Origin: an uncultured Pedobacter sp.
GTDB lineage: Bacteria; Bacteroidota; Bacteroidia; Sphingobacteriales; Sphingobacteriaceae
Direction: 5' to 3'
DNA length: 41,449 bases
Assembly: GCF_913776295.1 (NCBI RefSeq)
Contig: NZ_CAJYOJ010000035.1
Location: forward strand, 1 to 41,449
Translations under genes and position numbers: made by a program
Part shown: positions 15,800 through 21,584 of the stretch, one piece after another
How positions within the stretch are numbered: position 1 is the stretch's first letter
How the letters are laid out: each line of letters begins with the position of its first letter
The notes under the pieces: generated by a model
Seen by the model: the letters and a program-made list of their open reading frames with translations, nothing else
The model's database searches: none
Told to the model about the DNA's origin: nothing

Positions 15800-16459
15800 T
15801 TAATCTCCTATTTCTATAATATTAAATACTTCAGAATAGTCGTTTTTTAATATTTTTTCTTTGCTAATGGCTCTATCAATTTGATCGCGTAGGCTTTCCA
15901 AATCTTGTCTATCTGCATTAACGTATAGAACTTTTTCTTCTCCGTTTTCCGAATAAACAAGTTTTATTTGTTGTGATATTATTGCATTCCTACGTGCATC
16001 ACTTATGTCATCTGCAAAAACCATTCTGATATCACAAATGATGTTAGATTCTCTGAATATATTAGGCACATCAGTAGCAAGTGTCATTGCCTTGTAAGAG
16101 ATTTTGACGTTAACAGCACTGATGAAAATGCTCACTAATATAGTAATGTAGTGATTTTCTTTATCAGGATTTGCATTATTATCTTCATCAGCTAAATAAG
16201 ACTTAACAAGTCCATTTGCTATATCTTCAATATTCTTCGACCTATCGATTAATATATTTCCGAAACTATAAATCGTTGAAGCAATCTCATCGATGTTTGC
16301 AATAGGTAAATCATGAAGGAAGTCTACTAAGCTATAATGGCCCCCTCCAATAGGAAAGTTTGAAAGCCTATTAGTTAGTAATTCGAGAGATGCGTTATCG
16401 AGTTCAATAAGGCTATTGAAGCCCGATCGAAACCTCGCAGGAATGTGGTATCTTGCCAT
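15800..16459 (-). CDS. Unknown protein A, first gene of the three-gene cassette
   Basis: 219 residues, soluble. The N-terminus is RYHIPARFRSGFNSLIELDNASLELL; a mainly helical part runs to about residue 135. The C-terminal part reads NIICDIRMVFADDISDARRNA, then QQIKLVYSENGEEKVLYVNADRQDLESLRDQIDRAISKEKIL. This strand-strand-helix end ('lki.Y...g....yv..d..Dl..Lr..idrA..K') resembles, in outline only, small regulator-binding domains such as COMM. I know similar proteins as uncharacterised. It leads a tight minus-strand operon with proteins B and C, downstream of a good promoter and two palindromes. Confidence 0.65.
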   Translation of the reverse strand: MARYHIPARFRSGFNSLIELDNASLELLTNRLSNFPIGGGHYSLVDFLHDLPIANIDEIASTIYSFGNILIDRSKNIEDIANGLVKSYLADEDNNANPDKENHYITILVSIFISAVNVKISYKAMTLATDVPNIFRESNIICDIRMVFADDISDARRNAIISQQIKLVYSENGEEKVLYVNADRQDLESLRDQIDRAISKEKILKNDYSEVFNIIEIGD

Positions 16460-16467
16460 TTTTGGGT

Positions 16468-16511
16468 AAAGATTTAAATCTTCAATTATTGCGTTTGTTG
16501 ATGATCAACAA
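16468..16511 (-). promoter_or_regulatory. Two perfect palindromes in the cassette leader (operator candidates)
   Basis: AAGATTTAAATCTT (16468-16481) is a perfect 14-bp palindrome. TTTGTTGATGATCAACAAA (16493-16511) is a perfect 9+1+9 inverted repeat. They lie 9 to 52 bases upstream of the start codon of protein A and downstream of the predicted promoter, centres about 27 bp apart. They could bind a dimeric repressor or fold in the leader RNA. Confidence 0.5.
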
Positions 16512-16589
16512 ATCGTATTAAAAAATTTAAATAATGTTCAATTATAATACTTTTTTAGTAATTGGTTATTGTACAACACTAATATAATA

Positions 16590-16620
16590 CAAAAATACTT
16601 AAATATCGTTAATTTGGAAA
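16590..16620 (-). promoter_or_regulatory. Promoter of the three-gene cassette
   Basis: On the minus strand, TATTTTTG (16597-16590) is a perfect TAnnTTTG box. TTTC (16620-16617) lies 19 bp upstream as a -33 element. This implies a transcript start near 16583 and a leader of about 125 nt that contains both palindromes. The remaining part of 16460-16794 is AT-rich and has only the hairpin at 16748-16774. Confidence 0.5.
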
Positions 16621-16747
16621 CATTCTAGATTATCCCTTATTTAACACCATTCTTAGTAGATTGGATATTAGAGTAGGTTGACTTGTGCTTTCCAGAATTT
16701 GGATAGATAGATTTTTACCTTAGAGATTATTTTAAAGCACATTAAGT

Positions 16748-16774
16748 CCTTAGCACCTACCTGAGACGCTAAGG
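16748..16774 (-). terminator. Hairpin downstream of the GYTRKNGTY lipoprotein gene
   Basis: CCTTAGC (16748-16754) pairs with GCTAAGG (16768-16774), 13-nt loop, about 20 bases past the lipoprotein stop. No strong T-run follows on the minus strand, so this is only a possible terminator. Confidence 0.35.
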
Positions 16775-16794
16775 CTAAATTGAAGTTATTAATA

Positions 16795-17292
16795 TTAATG
16801 CCTCCTTGGAGCTGACCTTGTATGTGGACTTACATAAGTTCCGTTTTTCCGCGTATAACCTTTTACATGGACGGTTCCTCCTGATGAGTTACTTGATCTA
16901 CCCGTGGAAATGGATGATGAAGATACGCTTGATGGATTATTTTTGATTAGTTTACCATATCGATATTGTATAACAGGTATTCCATCATACACGTAACCAT
17001 ACTCATTCGTAAATGTAAGATTGTCAACTTGTTCTTTAGATAGCTTCTTTAATTTCTTCCAGGTTCTAAGTTTCGCGCTATAGCCAGTGATGAATCCATA
17101 TTTTATAAATGCATTTTTTGTACCGCTTACGTAAACAAAAGCTTTGCCCGGCGCTATCGACGATGATTGATCTATTCCATCTAACGCACTGGATATTGGA
17201 GTTTCTGCATCAGAAACAGTGAGGCAGTAATTTGTTGTACAGCTTGACAGCATCAGAAATGCAGCAAAGAATAAGAGGTTGAAGTGTTTCAT
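16795..17292 (-). CDS. Predicted lipoprotein with a C-terminal GYTRKNGTYV motif
   Basis: 165 residues. The signal peptide MKHFNLLFFAAFLMLSSC sets Cys18 as the lipid anchor. The middle (residues 20-115) is a compact strand-rich region with FVYVSGTKNAFIKYGFITGY. A Ser-rich linker of about 20 residues leads to VHVKGYTRKNGTYVSPHTRSAPRRH. The 'GYtRkdGTYV.pH.RSaP' tail occurs at the end of many unrelated exported or phage-linked proteins, and its role is unknown. It is a single gene with no clear partner. Confidence 0.65.
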   Translation of the reverse strand: MKHFNLLFFAAFLMLSSCTTNYCLTVSDAETPISSALDGIDQSSSIAPGKAFVYVSGTKNAFIKYGFITGYSAKLRTWKKLKKLSKEQVDNLTFTNEYGYVYDGIPVIQYRYGKLIKNNPSSVSSSSISTGRSSNSSGGTVHVKGYTRKNGTYVSPHTRSAPRRH

Positions 17293-17513
17293 ATTAAATT
17301 AGTTATTATTAAGTCCACTAATGTAAATACCAAAAAGAATGCGACAATACGGGAAACCGTACGCCGCATTTTCCCTTTCCCTCCACACCCTCCTCTCCGT
17401 TGTGTTCAGCGCAGCGTCACTACGGAGTAACACATAAGATTAAGTTATGAACACACAATTACTCTTCTAAAGTCCAAAGAACAAAACAGTATCTGGTTTT
17501 TACAGTCATTTAC

Positions 17514-17543
17514 TATGCATGCATTGTAAATCTATTATCTTTG
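17514..17543 (+). promoter_or_regulatory. Promoter of the FUSC-family gene
   Basis: TATCTTTG (17536-17543) is a perfect -7 box. TATG (17514-17517) lies 18 bp upstream as a weak -33. The predicted start near 17550 leaves a leader of about 30 nt before ATG 17581. Confidence 0.5.
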
Positions 17544-17580
17544 CGGCTTTTATCAATTATCCGCATTCATTAACACATTC

Positions 17581-19650
17581 ATGGGCAAAAACAGCATCGG
17601 CTCTACCATTTCGTATTTCTTTTTAGGTGAGTACTTTTCTGATGCCCTGCGCACCACCATTACCGTGGTATTGCCCATTATTTTATTCTTTTACCTGGGT
17701 AACCCTGAGGCAGCAAAAGGAATAGGGGTTGGGACTTTGCTGATCAGTCTGACCGATTTACCCGATAACCGGCTGAATAAACTGAAAACTGCCCTGTGGA
17801 GTATCATGGTCTTTTTCGCGACTACGCTGGTGGTTTCATCCGTTTTAGATGACGTTTACCTTACCGCAGTTGTGGTGGTCATTGCTGCCTTTAGCTTTTC
17901 GATGCTGGCCGTATACGGGCAGAAACTCTCGCTCATTGGTACCATGGCGCTGATTGTGTGTGCTTTTGTGATGGGGCTTCATCCTGCAAATCCACTTTAT
18001 TTTAGCAGTTATATGCTGGTGGGCGGGGTTTGGTATTATATGATCAGTTTAATCCAAACTTTACTGCGGCCTTACCGCTCGCTGCACCATGCCATTTTCG
18101 AATGCCTGATGAGCAGCGCGGTATTTTTAAATGCCAAAGCCAGAAATTATGATGTGGATGTGCCGCTCGATCTGCAGCAGAAAGAGGCGATAAAGCTGCA
18201 CATTAAGGTGAACCAGAAACATGAGCTGATCCGCAATTTGTTGCTCACCGATAAGTACGCCATGGACCCCGATAATCCCAAAGGCCGGCTGTTGTTGGAG
18301 CGGGCCAGGTTACTGATTGATTTATATGAGCAGTTGAATGCGGTGCATTATGATTATTCGCTGGTACGCAAAACTTTGGCTACTGGTTCGAGTCTGAAAC
18401 TAATTGCCAGCCTGATTAAATTACTGGCCAAAGAGCTGGAGCAGTTGGGCAGGCACGTGCGTTCGGCAAAGGCTTATAAAGGCGAGGTAGCCACCAACAT
18501 CGAATACCAACAGCAACGTGTGTTGTTATTGCAAGAGATGGAGCGTTTAAACGAAACGCAACGTAAAATTGTACTCAAGGTGCTTTCTAACATGAACGAC
18601 ATTGTGCGGATTATCGAAATGATCAGGGGCAACGAGCGCGTGCCGGAAAAGGAGCAGCAAGAGTTAAGCGGTACCATCGCTTACCCGCTGTTTATTACCG
18701 GCGACCGTTTTTCCATTAAGGAACACCTGACTTTAAAATCGCCTATCTTCAGGTTTTCGCTGCGGCTGGCCATCTGTTTCCTGTTTGGTTTTTTGCTCAT
18801 TGCGCAGCTGGAACCCAGCAAATACAGTTACTGGCTTTTTCTTACGCTGGTGATCGTCGCGCGGCCCAAATTCTCCATCACCTGGAAACGGAATTTACAG
18901 CGTTTAAAGGGCAGTATGGGAGGGGTGGTTATTGGTTTGGTACTGGTTTACCTGATTAAAAGCCCGGCGGTACTGTTGTCTTTCTCGGTTGTTTTCTTAT
19001 TGGGTTTTTATGCCTTTAACCGCTTAAATTATACCATTAGTGTGCTGTTTATTACCCCTGCGGTAATTTTAACACTCGGCAGTTACCAGGGGCATTTCGA
19101 TCATATTGTGCACGATCGGATTATTTTCACCGTACTGGGCTGCGTAATTGCGATTTTTGCCACCTATTTGTTTCCCGTTTGGGACAGCCAGCAGCTAAAG
19201 GCTAAAATGATGGATGCCGCTAAAGCCAGTTTGAATTACCTGCAGGTGGCCATTCAAAATCGCACCGATAGGGATGAAAATCAATCGCGCATGGCGCGGA
19301 AAAACGCCAATTTAAGTTTATCGGCCTTAAGCGAAGCCATTGATTCGGCCAGTCAGGAACCCATGCGGAAACACATCGATTTTAACGGGCTTTATGATGT
19401 ACAGGCTATTATTTATCAGATCAATGCGATTATCACTTCCATATATCTTTCTGTTAATCATACCGAAGGTCAGGCCGATCACTTACTGGTTAAACAAATT
19501 TTAAGTAATCTAAGTCATGAAGTGACACTTAATGCATTGTCAGGGATTGACGGCATGGACGTTAATCATGATGATCATTCTACCGGGCAGAAACTGGCGC
19601 ACATCGCCGCTTTATCGTTTGAATTTAAAAGGTTGAGTGCTGGTTTTTAA
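17581..19650 (+). CDS. FUSC-family inner-membrane protein
   Basis: 689 residues with the duplicated FUSC layout. A first membrane block (about residues 15-160) includes TLRRPYRSL-like LIQTLLRPYRSLHHAIFECL. It is followed by a long soluble helical region (165-380) and a second membrane block (390-530, FSLRLAICFLFGFLL...YWLFLTLVIVARPKFSITWKRNLQRLKGSMGGVVIGL). A soluble helical C-terminus completes it. The PxxxxTxxRxxxRxxGt-type segment marks the YccS/YhfK/aromatic-acid-exporter group. It is probably involved in efflux or envelope stability; the substrate is unknown. Codon use is more GC-rich than the preceding cassette, as for core genes. Confidence 0.88.
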   Translation: MGKNSIGSTISYFFLGEYFSDALRTTITVVLPIILFFYLGNPEAAKGIGVGTLLISLTDLPDNRLNKLKTALWSIMVFFATTLVVSSVLDDVYLTAVVVVIAAFSFSMLAVYGQKLSLIGTMALIVCAFVMGLHPANPLYFSSYMLVGGVWYYMISLIQTLLRPYRSLHHAIFECLMSSAVFLNAKARNYDVDVPLDLQQKEAIKLHIKVNQKHELIRNLLLTDKYAMDPDNPKGRLLLERARLLIDLYEQLNAVHYDYSLVRKTLATGSSLKLIASLIKLLAKELEQLGRHVRSAKAYKGEVATNIEYQQQRVLLLQEMERLNETQRKIVLKVLSNMNDIVRIIEMIRGNERVPEKEQQELSGTIAYPLFITGDRFSIKEHLTLKSPIFRFSLRLAICFLFGFLLIAQLEPSKYSYWLFLTLVIVARPKFSITWKRNLQRLKGSMGGVVIGLVLVYLIKSPAVLLSFSVVFLLGFYAFNRLNYTISVLFITPAVILTLGSYQGHFDHIVHDRIIFTVLGCVIAIFATYLFPVWDSQQLKAKMMDAAKASLNYLQVAIQNRTDRDENQSRMARKNANLSLSALSEAIDSASQEPMRKHIDFNGLYDVQAIIYQINAIITSIYLSVNHTEGQADHLLVKQILSNLSHEVTLNALSGIDGMDVNHDDHSTGQKLAHIAALSFEFKRLSAGF

Positions 19651-19668
19651 GGCTGAGTTTGATGGCTT

Positions 19669-19760
19669 GTCAGTCTGAGCGGAGTCGAAGACCGTATCGG
19701 TTGTTAATTTTCAAAATGTATTTACACACAAAAGATCCTTCGACTACGTTCAGGATGACA
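19669..19760. repeat. CGTCAT-family palindromic repeat, copy 3
   Basis: GTCAGTCTGAGCGGAGTCGAAG at the left and CCTTCGACTACGTTCAGGATGAC at the right are imperfect inverted arms. It starts 18 bases after the FUSC stop codon. With the next element it fills most of the 336-bp gap 19651-19986, which holds no gene. Confidence 0.6.
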
Positions 19761-19778
19761 GATTTCTATAGAAAGCTC

Positions 19779-19874
19779 CGTCATTGCGAGGCACGAAGCA
19801 ATCTTAATGCGGACGCGAGGTAGCGATCGTTGTAGGATTGCTTCGTCGGCTGAAAAAGCCTTCTCGCAATGACG
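19779..19874. repeat. Complete TTGCGAG/GAAGCAATC palindromic element
   Basis: The left arm CGTCATTGCGAG plus CGAAGCAATC is inverted against GATTGCTTCG plus CTCGCAATGACG at the right. Both segments match perfectly over about 22 paired bases. The inner 40 bases hold smaller palindromes. It is about 96 bp long and could move as a MITE- or REP-like unit. Truncated relatives are at 13659-13709 and 14402-14452. Confidence 0.75.
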
Positions 19875-19986
19875 ATTTTTTTCTTTGGAATCTGTTAGGT
19901 TTTGAATAACAGGGCGTAATAAATTTGATTGAAATGGTCTTGCAAAATAGTATATCGCTATATTGTGAGCCTTAATCTTTATTCGT

Positions 19987-20646
19987 ATGAAAAAATTATT
20001 TCTAAGCTTCTTTTTGATTGCTTTTTTAGCCATAACCGCTTTTGCCCAAAAGAAACCCAACTTCTGGGAGGATGTACAGGTGATAAAGAAGTACGACAAA
20101 ATGTATAAACCGCCTGTAAACCCTGTGCTGTTTGTGGGGAGTTCATCTATCCGCAAATGGGATGATTGCATGCAAATTTTTGCCAAATACAACGCCTTAA
20201 ACAGGGGGATTGGCGGTGCCGTTGTTAACGATATCACCTATTATTTAAATGATATTGTTTTTCCATATCAGCCAAAACAGATTGTACTATATGTGGGCGA
20301 AAACGACCTGCCAAATGAAACGGTAACACCCGATACAGTTTTAAACCGCACCATCAAGTTATACCAGGTCATCAGGGCCAAACTGCCAACTGTGCCAATT
20401 GTGTATATCTCTATTAAACCGAGCCCAAGCAGGGATAAATTTAAGGAGAAAGCAGTAGCATCTAACGCATTGATTAAAAAGTTCCTTGCCGGAGAGGCCA
20501 ATACAACCTTTGTTAATGTGTATCCTTTAATGTTAACCAAAGATGGAAAATTAAGGCCCGAACTTTTTGTAGAAGATATGCTGCACATGAATGCCAAAGG
20601 TTATGCGATCTGGAGGAAAGCGGTTGAACCGCATTTGTTGAAGTAG
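19987..20646 (+). CDS. Secreted SGNH/GDSL hydrolase
   Basis: 219 residues with signal peptide MKKLFLSFFLIAFLAITAFA. Block I is VLFVGSSSIRKW (Ser53 catalytic; the usual Asp of GDS is Ser52). Block II is NRGIGG (Gly74), block III YVGENDLPN (Asn106), block V EDMLHMN (Asp197, His200). All four SGNH blocks are present and properly spaced, as in the PAF-acetylhydrolase-like branch. It probably removes acyl or acetyl groups from sugars, lipids or peptidoglycan in the periplasm. It is not obviously part of an operon and sits between repeats. Confidence 0.88.
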   Translation: MKKLFLSFFLIAFLAITAFAQKKPNFWEDVQVIKKYDKMYKPPVNPVLFVGSSSIRKWDDCMQIFAKYNALNRGIGGAVVNDITYYLNDIVFPYQPKQIVLYVGENDLPNETVTPDTVLNRTIKLYQVIRAKLPTVPIVYISIKPSPSRDKFKEKAVASNALIKKFLAGEANTTFVNVYPLMLTKDGKLRPELFVEDMLHMNAKGYAIWRKAVEPHLLK

Positions 20647-20708
20647 ATTTTAGTCGGAAGTCCGGTGTCAGCGGTCAGAAGACTAAAGTTGAATACCAAA
20701 CAAAAATC

Positions 20709-20786
20709 CGTCATTTCGATCGAAATACAACGATGTGCCCGCCTATGCGGATAGGCCCGCCCGTACAGGCGGGGAGAAATCTACGG
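20709..20786. repeat. CGTCAT-family repeat, copy 4 (one arm)
   Basis: It begins CGTCATTTCGATCGAAATAC and contains two GC-rich hairpins (CGCCTATGCGGATAGGC; CGCCCGTACAGGCGGG), ending GGAGAAATCTACGG. The CGCC..GTAC..GGCG core matches the inner hairpin of the copy at 7914-8015. The right CATGACG arm is missing. Confidence 0.55.
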
Positions 20787-20845
20787 TAAGGATATTGAGA
20801 TTAAAATTCATTTGTAATAGGTAACAAAGTGTATTGGAGTAGTAT

Positions 20846-20895
20846 ACAATGCAATCGTTATGTTATATGCACGCGTTGGAAACGCGCGCAAGCCT
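20846..20895. repeat. GCACGCGTT hairpin repeat, copy 1
   Basis: GCAATCGTTATGTTATATGC precedes the hairpin TGCACGCGTT-GGA-AACGCGCGCA, and AGCCT follows it. The stem is 10 bp with one mismatch. Confidence 0.65.
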
Positions 20896-20980
20896 GTTGA
20901 TATAAAGACTAAAGCTGAAAGACCAAAGCTCAGCTATTCAACAATGTTTTGGGGTGATAAAAATATTGTTTCGCCTAAAA

Positions 20981-21031
20981 CGATGCAATCGTTAAGCTAT
21001 TGATGCACGCGTTAGAAACGCGCGCAAGCCT
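20981..21031. repeat. GCACGCGTT hairpin repeat, copy 2
   Basis: Lead CGATGCAATCGTTAAGCTAT, hairpin TGCACGCGTT-AGA-AACGCGCGCA, tail AGCCT. Nearly identical to copy 1 over 50 bases and in the same orientation. Confidence 0.65.
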
Positions 21032-21080
21032 CATTAGGAATTCCAAAGCCATATTTATTTCTTGCAGATAAGAAGTTAGC

Positions 21081-21143
21081 TAGCCCCGATTGAACGGAAA
21101 GCCCGGAGCGTAGCGAGGACTTGCAGGGAAAGCGGGACCGAAC
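21081..21143. repeat. Dispersed repeat (AGCGTAnCGAGGACT family), copy 2
   Basis: AGCCCCGATTGAACGGAAAG, then CCCGGAGCGTAGCGAGGACT, TGCAGGGAAAGCGGGACCGA. The block order matches the minus strand of 5411-5480. Confidence 0.6.
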
Positions 21144-21260
21144 CTATGCCATTAACCACAGGTAGTGCGCTTCAAAATAATAGGAAGACTAAAGCTGAAA
21201 GACCAAAGCAAAAAGATTAGATGTTCAAAGATGTCTTTACAAATGGTGCGCATTAAAACA

Positions 21261-21308
21261 TACAATCGTTAAGCTATTGATGCACGCTTTTGAAACGCAC
21301 GCAAGCCT
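21261..21308. repeat. GCACGCGTT hairpin repeat, copy 3 (diverged)
   Basis: ACAATCGTTAAGCTATTGA leads to TGCACGCTTTTGAAACGCACGCA and the AGCCT tail. The flanks are conserved better than the stem, which has several changes. Confidence 0.6.
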
Positions 21309-21584
21309 GAACCAACCGCCAAAAGATCCCTATCAATTTTACCATGTAAGACATATAAGAACATATAAGCTTACATGCTCTTAAATTTCTTATATGGTTA
21401 AAAAACTTTTTTTGCACATGGCTTTGAAAAAAGTAACCTTTTTTTCTCAACGCCTTATAATACTTAAGTATTAGTTTTTTCGCCTTTTGCACAGCTAAAA
21501 GGAAATTAGCTAATAGTTGTATACAAGGTTAACCGGAATTAAAATTATATATTTATCATTGCGTTTTAACCTTCACTAAACCAA

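Larger units (their letters stand above)
20647..21584. other. 938-bp gene-free block packed with repeats
   Basis: I find no credible gene. In order it holds a heptamer-type stretch (20648-20682), a CGTCAT element (20709-20786), three copies of the GCACGCGTT hairpin (20846-20895, 20981-21031, 21261-21308), and a 23-nt direct repeat (20907-20929 and 21187-21209). It also holds the second AGCGTAnCGAGGACT element (21081-21143). The last 250 bases are AT-rich and carry the upstream region of the regulator gene, with TATATTTA at 21548-21555 as a weak -7 box. Confidence 0.7.

Noticed and set aside
17384..17460. TTGTGTTCA...TGAACACACAA inverted words upstream of the FUSC gene
   Set aside because: Arms are imperfect and widely spaced, with no link to the promoter at 17514; probably another decayed repeat.
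19722..20237. 171-codon open frame on the minus strand
   Set aside because: It runs antisense through the palindromic repeats and the SGNH hydrolase gene, and its product has repeat-derived composition with no domain.
21274..21492. 72-codon Lys/Phe-rich minus-strand frame
   Set aside because: Begins outside any promoter, overlaps the third hairpin repeat and reads like AT-rich non-coding sequence.
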